Source: Salinibaculum rarum
GTDB taxonomy: Archaea; Halobacteriota; Halobacteria; Halobacteriales; Haloarculaceae
Length of the DNA stretch: 64,000 nucleotides
NCBI RefSeq assembly: GCF_030505615.1
Contig: NZ_CP129994.1
Span: 1 to 64,000, forward strand
Reading direction: 5' to 3'
In this document: in pieces, positions 40,001 through 48,898 of the stretch
Numbering within the stretch: position 1 is the stretch's first letter
Layout: every line of letters begins with the position of its first letter
Notes under the pieces: model-generated
What the model saw: only the letters and a program-made list of their open reading frames with translations
Database searches by the model: none
Told to the model about the DNA's origin: nothing
Program-made: the position numbers and the translations under genes

Positions 40001-42661
40001 TTAGTTGTCTGTCGCTGCTTGTGTCACTGTCATCTGCTCGGCGTCCTCATTTTCGTCTTCGTTTTCGTCAGCGCCGGTGAGGACGCGGTCATATGCGAGC
40101 AGGTACGTGTTCGTGAGCTCGTGCTCACGGTCCATGAGGTCTTGCAGGTTCAGGAGATCTCGTTCGTCGAGATACTCCAAGATCTCCTCCACAAACGCTG
40201 TTGCCTCCTCGGTCGTCACATGCCCAGCGTACTTTTCTTGTTTGGCAGCGTTGTACACCTGCCCGGTGACCTCCTCTTCGAGTTCTGCATCCTCAAGCCC
40301 GCGACTCAGGCCGACCTGTAATGCCCCAATCGCGGTGCGGAATATCTTTGTCTTCTTGTGCTTGCTCTCGTACTGTTTTCCGAACAGGTCTTTCCCTCGT
40401 TCGGCGACGGTTTTCATTTTCATGAATGCATTTTCGTGGTAGGTGAGTGCGTATTCGATGATGTCCTCATTTGCCGATTCGTAATCATACGTCACGTAGT
40501 TCAATTCGGCGAGCGCTGAGAGCGTGTCACGGTCCAGTGACAGGAAGTGATTGTTCACATCTTGCGCGTACCCTTTTGCTAGGATATTTAGCAACGCCTG
40601 CGCTCGTCTTGCTTCTTCGCGGTTCGTGACGGCGTCCAGGCCGAGCACTTCCTGGACGCGTGCTGGTTCACTGTCCGCGAAAACCGGTTCCACCGTGTTG
40701 AACCGCCGAAACGGCTTGTTAAACTGCACCTGGGAACCAGTCGCCATCACGTAGTTGATGACGCGCCGTACTTGCTGCATTCGAACATGCTGTGCGGCGT
40801 GACTCGGTGAATCTATCGTGAACGGCACAACGCGGTACTGTGTGGTGAACCCGGTCAGTGACGGGTTCGGGTCGTTGAACGACACCGTCCCGTCGGACAC
40901 GCCTGCGACTTTCTCGTCGTGCAGTTGGATATCCGCAACGAACTCCGCGGGGTAAACGTAAGCAACGTTCAGATCACCACCAGCATAGGTGTCCTGCTGG
41001 TTGCAGACGTCCACCAACAGCGCGTACTCAAGATTACACGTCGGGCAGATCCGCTTGTACTCCTGCTCGGGACCAGCGCGTTTCGAGAAGGCGTTGGTGG
41101 GGAACACTGCGCCACTGCCTTTCTGGTATTCACGGTCTGCATGTGCGCCACAGAGGAAGCACGTCTCATCAGCGCTCGGCACGGTTTGCGTTGCAGTGAG
41201 CGCGCCTTCTTCCGTGAATAGCTGCGAGACAGCGTTCTTGATCGCGCTCTCTTCGACCTGCAAATCGCTTTCTAACTTGGTTTCCCACTCGTCTTGAAGG
41301 TCTTCTAACGCGGTTTTGTTCTCCGGGAAACCACTAGCCAGCTGCGCCAACAAGTACATCTTCACTTTTGACCCGCCGTACTCTTCGTACACCGCGCTGT
41401 AGGCATCTGTCAGGTAGTCGTTTGGCAGTTCCTTCCCATCGATTTTCTCTACGTAGATTGCCTTCACGTACGCCGGAATATATTGTTTGAAGTCTTCCGG
41501 CACTACCTCGAATTCATCCGGGAGGTCTGGTTCGTCTGCCCACCCGCCACTCCCTGACTTGAGATTCTCCACGTACCCTTCGATTATCGATTGTTTTTTG
41601 TAGGAGACCGGGAGGCTCACTTCTTCCAGAATGTCGTAGTCAAACGACTTGTACGTCGTCTTGCAACTGAAATCGAATTCTTCCTGCACGACATCCGGGG
41701 CGTGCTCGGTGCACGCTGCACCGAGTGTCTCTGGTGAGAGGTCGCAGCCGAGATACAGAATACCCTCTGGTGTTGCACCTAGGATAACGCCGTATGCACC
41801 GTCATCGGTGTACTGGCCGCGAATCACCTCTTTGGCTGTGCCGCGAATGACTGATGCGAGAATCGGCTGTTGCAGATGCTGCGTTTGCACGACCTGTACC
41901 GGGTTAGACTCACCGACTGTGAATTGCGTGCCCAACCACGTTGCCGCCTCAGGAAGCCCGTGGTCGTGAATTTTCGACGCGAGTGTGTCCGCCATTCGGC
42001 AGTATCGTTCCAACCCGCGAATTTCCGGCGACACATCAACGTCGTGCGACTCGTGCGTGTTCTCTCGGGCTTCTGTCCGTTGCACCAAGTACAACACATC
42101 GTCGAATGCATCTTCGCTAACAATCTCACCCAGAATGCCGAACGGATCCTCTTCGAAAACGCGGTTCACCACGGATTCAGCGTTTCGGTCAGCATCCAAG
42201 TCGCAGAGGTAGGTGGCGAGTTTGTCGCTGTCATGTAAGAGGAGTGCCGCTGTCAGTACCCTGGCCTCGTATTCGTCGATGTTGCGTTCTTCGGAGACAA
42301 TAGCGTCGTAGGCGTACGCGGAAAGCCCGACAAGTGCGACGTTGAGAAGATGCGTTGAGAGTGATACTGTGGCGGTGGCGCCTTTCCCTGGGTATTCCCC
42401 AGTTTCTTCGATGACGTTTTTTGCGATGTTCGTCTCACTGAGGAGGTTTTTCTGGAGTGTGCGCGCTGTTTGCACGGCGTCCGCGATCGTAGAGTCACCA
42501 TCTGGCAGCGTGGTGTCTGTATCCCAAGGAAGGTCGGTCTCGTCGGTGTCAGTGCTTTCCTCGCTTGGTTCTGAGTGTCGATCAGGTGTTTCCACCGGGT
42601 CGAATTTTCCGTCTGTCGGTGTGACGCCGAAGTCATCGAGCGTGGGGTGATTGCCGGTCAT
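40001..42661 (-). CDS. cas10d: Cas10d (Csc3), large subunit with HD nuclease
   Basis: An 886-residue protein, the signature of subtype I-D. The HD nuclease part is visible: His104 in STHLLNVAL and the His-Asp pair (143-144) in LLLHDSDKL. A zinc finger CFLCGAH...ICPTCNLEY lies around residues 505-550. Palm-like and helical regions fill the rest, and the C-terminal 100 residues are helical (small-subunit-like). The start is the ATG at 42661, 5 bp after the Cas6 stop (42667); the frame extends a further 12 codons into cas6. It cuts target DNA together with Cas3'. The C-terminal end is very acidic (NEDENEDAE). Confidence 0.93.
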   Translation of the reverse strand: MTGNHPTLDDFGVTPTDGKFDPVETPDRHSEPSEESTDTDETDLPWDTDTTLPDGDSTIADAVQTARTLQKNLLSETNIAKNVIEETGEYPGKGATATVSLSTHLLNVALVGLSAYAYDAIVSEERNIDEYEARVLTAALLLHDSDKLATYLCDLDADRNAESVVNRVFEEDPFGILGEIVSEDAFDDVLYLVQRTEARENTHESHDVDVSPEIRGLERYCRMADTLASKIHDHGLPEAATWLGTQFTVGESNPVQVVQTQHLQQPILASVIRGTAKEVIRGQYTDDGAYGVILGATPEGILYLGCDLSPETLGAACTEHAPDVVQEEFDFSCKTTYKSFDYDILEEVSLPVSYKKQSIIEGYVENLKSGSGGWADEPDLPDEFEVVPEDFKQYIPAYVKAIYVEKIDGKELPNDYLTDAYSAVYEEYGGSKVKMYLLAQLASGFPENKTALEDLQDEWETKLESDLQVEESAIKNAVSQLFTEEGALTATQTVPSADETCFLCGAHADREYQKGSGAVFPTNAFSKRAGPEQEYKRICPTCNLEYALLVDVCNQQDTYAGGDLNVAYVYPAEFVADIQLHDEKVAGVSDGTVSFNDPNPSLTGFTTQYRVVPFTIDSPSHAAQHVRMQQVRRVINYVMATGSQVQFNKPFRRFNTVEPVFADSEPARVQEVLGLDAVTNREEARRAQALLNILAKGYAQDVNNHFLSLDRDTLSALAELNYVTYDYESANEDIIEYALTYHENAFMKMKTVAERGKDLFGKQYESKHKKTKIFRTAIGALQVGLSRGLEDAELEEEVTGQVYNAAKQEKYAGHVTTEEATAFVEEILEYLDERDLLNLQDLMDREHELTNTYLLAYDRVLTGADENEDENEDAEQMTVTQAATDN

Positions 42662-42666
42662 TCTGA

Positions 42667-43542
42667 TCACCTGAGTTGGACTGTGGTGGCGCCGCAACCA
42701 CGAGCGACAGCTCGCCCAATCCCGGCGTATTCTGCGAATAATGCGAGGGTTGTTACCGCGGTTCGGGTTGCATCACTCGCGTTCTTGAATTGGTACGCAA
42801 ACTCACCTGTGAACCCTTGGCGGAGTTTGACTTCTGTTTCACCTCCATCTGGAACTGCTTCTTTGGTTTCTGGATTGCCTCCTGCCTGATTGGTTGGTTC
42901 GAAGCGGTTCACGACGGTGTTGGCTGATTTGAGGTGGTAACCGTGTGGTTTCTCAATGAGATGGGCTGCAATGGTGTCTTCGCGGAGGTCAAGTTCGTAT
43001 TTCTCGGGGCAGGTCTTGTTCCACCGGGTGAGGAGTGATGGGAAGATGGCTGTGCGGTGCGGAACCATTGTGGTGACGCTGCCAGCTTCTTGGATGCATA
43101 CTGGGGTTTCGAAGGTGAACTCAAGACGGTGCGGGTCCCGGTTGGTGGCTTTTTCCAGGAGTTTTTCGTGAGTCGTTTGTTTGGTGGTTATTTCTTCAAT
43201 CTTGAGGTCTCCTTGTGGGAGTGATAGCGTGGGAGTGTTGAGTAAGAGTGTTTTTGCGATTGTGTCGTAGAGGTCGTTAGCGTGGTCGTCGAAGAGGCCG
43301 AGGCGGAGTGTGTAGGTGTTGTCGTAGTATGCGGTTTTCCGGTGTGGGTCGCCGGGGTCGCCGAAGTCTCCGGTGAGACCGGTGTTGTGGATGACGGCGT
43401 GGTTCGTGTTGTGGATGTAGTCGCTTTTGTCGGGCGCGGCATCTTGGATTAGGTTTAGAAGGGCGCCGTAGAGTGTGTACCCATCTGATTCTGGAAGGGT
43501 GAATGTCGTGGTTGGGGAAAGAGAGAGGGTGAGCTGTTGCAT
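42667..43542 (-). CDS. cas6: Cas6 crRNA-processing endonuclease
   Basis: A 291-residue RAMP-fold RNase that cuts the repeat to leave the ATTGAAAG handle. The N-terminal ferredoxin-like fold starts QLTLSLSPTTTFTLPESDGY, and the C-terminus has the Gly-rich loop GIGRAVARGCGATTVQL typical of Cas6. It is the first gene of the cas operon: the leader-distal end of array 3 is 117 bp upstream. Its activity is needed for crRNAs from all three arrays since they share the repeat ends. Confidence 0.9.
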   Translation of the reverse strand: MQQLTLSLSPTTTFTLPESDGYTLYGALLNLIQDAAPDKSDYIHNTNHAVIHNTGLTGDFGDPGDPHRKTAYYDNTYTLRLGLFDDHANDLYDTIAKTLLLNTPTLSLPQGDLKIEEITTKQTTHEKLLEKATNRDPHRLEFTFETPVCIQEAGSVTTMVPHRTAIFPSLLTRWNKTCPEKYELDLREDTIAAHLIEKPHGYHLKSANTVVNRFEPTNQAGGNPETKEAVPDGGETEVKLRQGFTGEFAYQFKNASDATRTAVTTLALFAEYAGIGRAVARGCGATTVQLR

Positions 43543-43658
43543 TCTCTGGTCGGTTGTGTGTATTAAAGTATCTGACTTAAACCCTAGGCCGGAGAGTTCA
43601 AGAATTTTTGGCTGGAAACATAAAAAGCTTCGATTAGAATGTAGGGAGTGGGAGTTCG

Positions 43659-43914
43659 GACTGATGCCGTAGTGACTTTCCTCCGTATTGTAACATTCCG
43701 AATCCGCTACTCGACCCTCCCGGGCCGTTCTTTCAATGCCGTGGTGGCTTTTCTCCGTATTGTAACCTCATCGACGTCTGCCCAGTCGCAGGCCACGCGT
43801 TCCCTTTCAATGCCGTGGTGGCTTTTCTCCGTATTGTAACGCGCGTCAGTCACAACCCCGCTCGCTGCCATACTCTGCTTTCAATGCCGTGGTGGCTTTT
43901 CTCCGTATTGTAAC
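43659..43914 (-). CRISPR. CRISPR array 3: 4 repeats, 3 spacers
   Basis: Repeats begin at 43659, 43731, 43805 and 43879. The leftmost is degenerate (GACTGATGCCGTAGTGACTT on the plus strand instead of TTTCAATGCCGTGGTGGCTT), as is common at leader-distal ends. All four carry TCC at the variant site, a third version distinct from arrays 1 and 2. Spacers are 36-38 nt. The array reads leftward toward cas6, so it could also contribute to cas operon transcription by read-through. Confidence 0.97.
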
Positions 43915-44014
43915 AGGGGGTTGAAAACCAATTAAAACCTATGCCCCGGCATCTCAATGCTTCTCACCACACCCCGTCTTCATCAACCCCACCTGTCCAC
44001 GAACCCTATAAAGG
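43915..44014 (-). promoter_or_regulatory. Leader and promoter of CRISPR array 3
   Basis: Array-proximal block AGGGGGTTGAAAACCAATTA is identical to that of array 1. The distal part CACCTGTCCACGAACCC leads to a TATA box (minus strand CCTTTATAGGG, 44004-44014), again 90 bp from the first repeat. The upstream gene stop (44033) is 19 bp away. Confidence 0.85.
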
Positions 44015-44032
44015 TCGATGAAGAACCCCCTT

Positions 44033-44527
44033 CTATCCAGAATCAGACTCGTTGATTTCAACGGGCTCAATTGACCCGTCAGGCCGCATTCCAAGCGTCA
44101 CATTCTCACCTTGAAATGCTTCTTCATCCCATCCTTCTGCATTCACCGCCCAAATCGTGCGACCACTATCCGTCTCAGCAAGCGCCGTCAAATCACCCTC
44201 AACGTCAGTGTCAGGCGGTGACCGAAGCTGCGCGCCAAGACCCCCACCACGCTGAGCGAACCGCTCAAGACTGCCTGCCGGCAACTCAAGCTTCCCGCGA
44301 AGCGTATCCCATGTGTCTGCTAACTCTTCGACGTGCGCCTCGTTACTGAATTCCTCAGTGCGTAGTCCCAACACGCTGTGAATGATTGCTTGGAACGGGT
44401 CTTGCTCTCCCGGTTGTGAATCAGCATCACCGCTGCCCTCGTCGATGGTGAGTGCAATCCCGAGGCACGCGTCTTCGAGTGTCTTGATGCGTTCAGCGAA
44501 ACTCTCGTCGTCAGTGTGCTCAGTCAT
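44033..44527 (-). CDS. Protein of unknown function next to CRISPR array 3
   Basis: A 164-residue acidic protein. Helical N-terminal half (ESFAERIKTLEDACLGIALTIDEG, HVEELADTWDTLRGKLELP) and a small C-terminal beta part (TIWAVNAEGWDEEAFQGENVTLGMRPDGSIEPVEI). No family. It overlaps the gene at 44524 by ATGA, so the two form an operon. It is not obviously part of the cas system, though it ends at the array 3 leader. Confidence 0.7.
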   Translation of the reverse strand: MTEHTDDESFAERIKTLEDACLGIALTIDEGSGDADSQPGEQDPFQAIIHSVLGLRTEEFSNEAHVEELADTWDTLRGKLELPAGSLERFAQRGGGLGAQLRSPPDTDVEGDLTALAETDSGRTIWAVNAEGWDEEAFQGENVTLGMRPDGSIEPVEINESDSG

Positions 44528-44913
44528 TGCGCATTCCCTTTTTGCGCTTCACGGTCGAGTTCACCAGTTATCTCGCCGTTTTCGTACGTGTAGAGCGTGT
44601 ATGTTTCTGGGAAGCCGAAGATAGCCAGGATGAGATCGCCGCGATATCCTGGCATGTCGGAGACGTAGTTTTTGATGAGCGTGGTCATGCCTGTCTCGAC
44701 GAGGTGTTCGGCATGCTCGGGGTCGTCACCGCCGAAGCGGGTTTTGTTGAGGTGCTGTGTGAGTGCTTGTTTTGCGGTGTCTGTGAGGGGTCTGAAATCG
44801 AGTGCGTGGTCGAGAAGGTCGTTGTACGTGTCTTGTTTGCTTTGGTCGCGGTTCTCTGCGGCGTCTTCGATTGCGCCGTCGGTTTTGTGCGGGATGTCGA
44901 TGTTCGGTCTCAT
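44524..44913 (-). CDS. Protein of unknown function
   Basis: A 129-residue protein starting MRPNIDIPHKTDGAIEDAAENRDQ at 44913. The longer open frame to 45045 is not haloarchaeal in composition. Contains FRPLTDTAKQALTQHLNKTRFGGDDPEHAEHLVETGMTTLIKNYV and YRGDLILAIFGFPETYTLY. Coupled by ATGA to the next gene. No family recognised. Confidence 0.7.
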   Translation of the reverse strand: MRPNIDIPHKTDGAIEDAAENRDQSKQDTYNDLLDHALDFRPLTDTAKQALTQHLNKTRFGGDDPEHAEHLVETGMTTLIKNYVSDMPGYRGDLILAIFGFPETYTLYTYENGEITGELDREAQKGNAQ

Positions 44914-45208
44914 CGTCTGAGTGTCTGTATGGACACTGGGACACGAATCACTTGAAAGTGTTGATGCACCAGACCTGAGCACCAGCAACATCACCACTTC
45001 GCCATACTCATCTGAGCAGTACGAGGCGCACCACGCCATTTTCATGCTGGGTCACGATGGGACTCAGCGACAGCCCTGGTCGGACAACAAAGCATGCAAC
45101 GAGATGACTCCCACAGAAAACCGCACTTTGAAAGTAGTTACTAGTACGGTTTTCTTATTCAGAATGATTCTGTAATGAAATACTTAAAGGCAAAGTTGGA
45201 CAAATGTT

Positions 45209-45538
45209 ATGACCGAGAAACACATACCCTTAGATATGAGTATAAAACGTTTAGCTAAGACATCTTTGAAGAACCAATATTATTTAACTCAGAATGATGG
45301 TATGTGTAAACTCTGTAGTGGTGGCATAAGAACTGTTGTCATTACCTTCCAATTAGAACTATCTGACAATCACGATTTCGATTTCGTAACGAGAGGGGAA
45401 CGTGTGTATATTTGTGGGCAACCCGAGTGTGAGAATCATCTAACAGACAAAGAACAGCGTCAGGTCGCAGAAGCAAAGCATGAAGACAGAATTTCAGAGA
45501 TATTAGACTCTGAAGACAGACCGCCTTTCGATACTTGA
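45209..45538 (+). CDS. AT-rich small zinc-binding protein
   Basis: A 109-residue protein with CKLCSGG (about residue 33) and CGQPECENH (about residue 70), which may form a zinc knuckle. Its codon use and base composition are clearly more AT-rich than the neighbouring genes (ATATTATTTAACTCAGAATG), and its protein is less acidic, so it looks recently acquired. A TATA-like TACTTAAAGG lies upstream at about 45180. No family recognised. Confidence 0.7.
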   Translation: MTEKHIPLDMSIKRLAKTSLKNQYYLTQNDGMCKLCSGGIRTVVITFQLELSDNHDFDFVTRGERVYICGQPECENHLTDKEQRQVAEAKHEDRISEILDSEDRPPFDT

Positions 45539-45608
45539 GAATAGAATATTGTTCAGATACTTAGTTCTGAGCTTGCTCTGAATGAAGAAACCGTACTAGC
45601 AACTATCG

Positions 45609-47846
45609 TTAAGAGAGTTTCCCGTCAATGATTTGCTCGCATTCGAGGCAGAGAACGCAGTTGTCGGTCGTGGGGAGATTCGCTGGTGTGAAGTCAAGGC
45701 CCGGTGCACGGAACGTGATAGTTGCTTCTTCAACTGCTTCGTACGGATGTGAGCAGTCGCGCATTTTGAAGGCGCCGAGATGTTTATTTAACTTCTCAAT
45801 CCCGGTGTCAGCGCCTGGATGACGAAGTGAGAGTGTCTCATTGCACTCGAGGCAGATATCCGCCTTGATCGACGCGATTTTCCGCGTATCCTGCACAGTG
45901 ATGAACCCGCGAAGCGTTGTTGTGGTGATTTCTGCATACGGATGCTCACAACAGGACGTCTGAGCTGTCTTTTTGCGTGGTGAGTGAGTTGCGTCGGTGA
46001 CTTTCACTGTTTCTGCGTCAACTGCATCGAGGGCGTCCACGATGTTTCCAGGTGTCATTTCATCCGGGAAGGTGATGATGAGTTCCTCCGCGCGGAGCCC
46101 TGTTTTTTCGACAGTTAGCGCCTCATCTCGCGTCTCATTGGCATGCGCCTCCTTCTGTGGGGTTTCTTGTTTGAGTGACCCCTGCGAAGACGGAGTAGCG
46201 TCTACCGGTTCAAATGAAATGCTTGGTTCGTCGTCAGAGACGGGTGTCTTTTCTTGCCGGGGTTCGGGGGTGGAGGTAGCGTTAGAATCACCGGTTTCGC
46301 CACATGCATCGTCATTTGCGTTGAATGGGCGTGGAATGATTCCTGATGAGATTTCTCCGTCGTAGTGTTCGATTCCGACTAGTTGTGGGAAGTCTTGTCC
46401 GACGGTCTCAGGGATTTTCAGCGAGATGACGTCTGGATGGGGAACAGTGAGATCGGTGGGTAATGTGATGTCGTTCGGGGAGTTCACGAGCGTGTTGAAG
46501 TCCGTTATTTCAGCGCGTTCAAGGATCAGATCGGTGTTTTGGCGTGTTACTGCGCGGACGCGTGTTGCGAAAACGGCTGCGTATTGAGCGGCGAGTTCTT
46601 GGATGGTTTTTGGCGCTGTGGCTGGGTTTGCAGAAGATTGGAATAGGTAACGCGAGCTGAGGGTGTCGTCTTCAATTTCAGAGAGGATGACGAGCAACCC
46701 GTCGATTGCACGTTGCCGTCGAGTAGATAGCGCGTCAAATTGCGTGATGTCTGATTGCGCTAATCTGAACGGGGTGTCGCGTTGTTCGATTCGCTGAGTG
46801 GTGTTTGCTGTGAGTGCTCCGGGATCGGGTGTGACTTTGAAACCTCCTTTCTCGGAACAGTGGTAATTTGTGAGGATTGCAGGGACGTCTAGTTCAATGT
46901 CTGCTGGCGCGAACCCGATTTCAAGAGCACGCGCTAGCACTTTAGCGACGATTGGTTCTCCAGCTTGATGGTGAACATTGTGTTTCTTTGCTTCCGTGAC
47001 GAGTTCTTGGAGTGCGTCAGTGTAGACCTCGTCGTTTTTTGAGAATTCGACCGCGAGTTTGGCGGCGACTCCGAAGACGCCTTCTCGTGTCCACTCATGG
47101 AATACTTCACTGAGATCACTGATGCGACGTACTCGAGAGGCAGACTCGATGGTTGGGTAGTTGTGCTCGACAATGTCATCTCGCAACAGAGATTCTTTTG
47201 TCCCAGTTTGTGTCTGGGTATTCCGATCGTGTTCACTGTCAGTGCCGAGAGTTTGATTGTTCTTGTCGGCGTCGTTAGTTTGCCGTAATCCCTTGGCTGC
47301 ATCTGCGCTGGAAATCGCAGTATCGGAGGGGGTATCGGAGGAGGTATCGGGGGAGGTCTCGGGTTCGGTTTCGTCGACGGGAGTTGAGTTATTCGACTCG
47401 TCGGTTTCTGTATTTTCGAGACGGTCGTGGTGGAAGTCACCGTCTTCGGTGTACCCATCTTCGAGAATGTTGAGAAATCCGATGTTGGCGTCCGTGTCTG
47501 AGAGTGATTCCAAGAAGGGATACTCACTTGGGTGAGTTGAGATGGCGTCGCTCGCTTGGAAGACAGCCCAAATGATTTTGCGTTGGTTTGTGAGGGCCTG
47601 TTGGACTGTTGATTGAGAGACAGCGGCTTTGTCTGCGATTGTTTCCCGGAATGCGAATTTCGTGTTCACTTTCTGGGTTGGATCTCGGATGTCACCCGGT
47701 GATTTGTCCTCAAGTTCTTCCAAGAGTGTGAGGATGATCCGAGCTTGGTGTGGTGTAACATCGTAGATTGTGTTGTTCAGTGTCGCAGCGGACGCATACG
47801 CTGCTAACATGTCTCTAACTGCGGGCATGTGCCACAGTGTAGTCAC
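45609..47846 (-). CDS. Large HTH and zinc-module protein of unknown function
   Basis: A 745-residue protein. The N-terminal part includes a helix-turn-helix-like segment RETIADKAAVSQSTVQQALTNQRK (about 68-91), a long disordered Asp/Thr/Ser-rich stretch (about 125-225), a central globular region, a second low-complexity part (about 505-575), and a C-terminal module with CCEHPYAEI, CLECNETL, CSHPYEAVE and CLECEQIID: two CxHPY...CxxC units. The same unit is in the protein at 48509-48898. It could be a DNA-binding, zinc-stabilised regulator or replication factor. The start at 47846 has an alternative ATG six codons later. Confidence 0.75.
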   Translation of the reverse strand: MTTLWHMPAVRDMLAAYASAATLNNTIYDVTPHQARIILTLLEELEDKSPGDIRDPTQKVNTKFAFRETIADKAAVSQSTVQQALTNQRKIIWAVFQASDAISTHPSEYPFLESLSDTDANIGFLNILEDGYTEDGDFHHDRLENTETDESNNSTPVDETEPETSPDTSSDTPSDTAISSADAAKGLRQTNDADKNNQTLGTDSEHDRNTQTQTGTKESLLRDDIVEHNYPTIESASRVRRISDLSEVFHEWTREGVFGVAAKLAVEFSKNDEVYTDALQELVTEAKKHNVHHQAGEPIVAKVLARALEIGFAPADIELDVPAILTNYHCSEKGGFKVTPDPGALTANTTQRIEQRDTPFRLAQSDITQFDALSTRRQRAIDGLLVILSEIEDDTLSSRYLFQSSANPATAPKTIQELAAQYAAVFATRVRAVTRQNTDLILERAEITDFNTLVNSPNDITLPTDLTVPHPDVISLKIPETVGQDFPQLVGIEHYDGEISSGIIPRPFNANDDACGETGDSNATSTPEPRQEKTPVSDDEPSISFEPVDATPSSQGSLKQETPQKEAHANETRDEALTVEKTGLRAEELIITFPDEMTPGNIVDALDAVDAETVKVTDATHSPRKKTAQTSCCEHPYAEITTTTLRGFITVQDTRKIASIKADICLECNETLSLRHPGADTGIEKLNKHLGAFKMRDCSHPYEAVEEATITFRAPGLDFTPANLPTTDNCVLCLECEQIIDGKLS

Positions 47847-47887
47847 GTCTCTAATAAATACGTCAGCCCGACAAGTCCGGGTTATTA

Positions 47888-47934
47888 TCCCAACGCTTGG
47901 GATTCCTCCGCGTTCACGCGGGGGAGGAGGTCAA
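47888..47934 (+). mobile_element. IS200/IS605-like right-end remnant
   Basis: CCCAACGCTTGGG, then CCGCGTTCACGCGG, then GGGAGGAGGTCAA: the same hairpin-plus-GGAGGTCAA form as at 13011 and 17429, with different hairpin arms. No transposase nearby. It lies upstream of the 47846 start. Confidence 0.42.
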
Positions 47935-48025
47935 GAGCCAGTACGACACCACCCCGAGTACGAGCGTTCCACCACCAAACAGGACTACTTCACCGAGAGA
48001 CACCACGGTCATGGAATCACCTGCA

Positions 48026-48337
48026 TCACTCGAGTTCTGCCTGTGTCTTCGTTAAGACCGACTGGAAGTCGTTGAATTGCTCAGCGACGGTTTCCATGTC
48101 ATTGTTCAGGTCTTGGATGTGCTGGTGGGCATCAGTAGTCAGGACTGCACCGTTTGACGTCGGTTTGATCACGCCTTCTTCTTGAAGTACACGTAATGAA
48201 AATCGGATTTCGTAGTGTTCGATGTCTGTTTTCTCTTCGAGGGCGAGAATCCCGATTGGTTCATGAGATATGATCGCAGTGAGGACAGTGAAATGTTGTT
48301 GAGCACGGTTGAGTTCCTCAGTGAACTCTTGAAGCAT
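48026..48337 (-). CDS. Small winged-helix-like protein
   Basis: A 103-residue protein. RAQQHFTVLTAIISHEPIGILALEEKTDIEHYEIRFSLRVLQEEGVIKPTSNGAVLT is a good match to a winged helix with a wing, followed by a helix that may dimerise (MTVAEQFNDFQSVLTKTQAEL-like). Likely a small transcription factor. It may control the genes at 48379-48898 or itself. Confidence 0.75.
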   Translation of the reverse strand: MLQEFTEELNRAQQHFTVLTAIISHEPIGILALEEKTDIEHYEIRFSLRVLQEEGVIKPTSNGAVLTTDAHQHIQDLNNDMETVAEQFNDFQSVLTKTQAELE

Positions 48338-48378
48338 ACGACCTCATTGTACGTGTGACAGTAGGAAAAATGTCACAC

Positions 48379-48504
48379 TCATGGTTTCTCATCGATGAAT
48401 GCTTCTGGGTCAGATGGGCCTGGCGGATTCAAGAGTGTGAGCCACGCTAGGAGTCCGATCCAAAACGAAAGGTAGCCGATGGCAATGAAAACTCCTGGGA
48501 TCAT
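48379..48504 (-). CDS. 41-residue single-span membrane protein
   Basis: From the ATG at 48504: MIPGVFIAIGYLSFWIGLLA then WLTLLNPPGPSDPEAFIDEKP. One long hydrophobic span and a short acidic tail. It follows 48509-48898 by 4 bp, which supports it as a real small gene. Short genes of this type are easily missed, and its function is unknown. Confidence 0.5.
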   Translation of the reverse strand: MIPGVFIAIGYLSFWIGLLAWLTLLNPPGPSDPEAFIDEKP

Positions 48505-48508
48505 GGTG

Positions 48509-48898
48509 TTATGGGGTGAGTTTGCGTGTGGTTGCGTCGATGATCTGGTTACAATTCGTGCAGAGGACACACTCTGAGATTGTTGGTGGATTCCGGAGAC
48601 GCATCTCGCCAGGTTGCGCGAGGCGGAGTGTGGTTTCCGTGGTTTCCTCGTACGGATGCATGCAGTTTTCGGCGTCGTCGTTGCTGAGCTGTTCATTAAT
48701 GCGGGTGAGTGGGAGTGCATCAAGCCCGTTGAAAGCGAGGACGCGCCCACATTCTTCGCAGACGTCTGCCGACACGTTAATGTCTTCTCGCAAATCGTCT
48801 TTCGCGTCGAGTGTGACTTGGAGATGCATTTCCGCAACGCTGTTGTACGGGTGTTGGCACACTTTGGAGTTCCCGCTGTGGTCAAGTGCATCGCCCAT
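48509..48898 (-). CDS. Protein made of two CxHPY/CxxC zinc modules
   Basis: A 129-residue protein with CQHPYNSVAEM, CEECGRVL, CMHPYEETTETT and CTNCNQIID. It matches the C-terminal module of the 745-residue protein at 45609-47846 (for example CSHPYEAVEEAT and CLECEQIID), so the two genes share a recent ancestor. Each unit of one CxH and one CxxC may bind a zinc ion. Role unknown. Confidence 0.72.
   Translation of the reverse strand: MGDALDHSGNSKVCQHPYNSVAEMHLQVTLDAKDDLREDINVSADVCEECGRVLAFNGLDALPLTRINEQLSNDDAENCMHPYEETTETTLRLAQPGEMRLRNPPTISECVLCTNCNQIIDATTRKLTP

Noticed and set aside
36341..43542. Possible cas1, cas2 or small-subunit genes inside the cas locus
   Set aside because: No extra frames between the five genes; gaps are under 60 bp.
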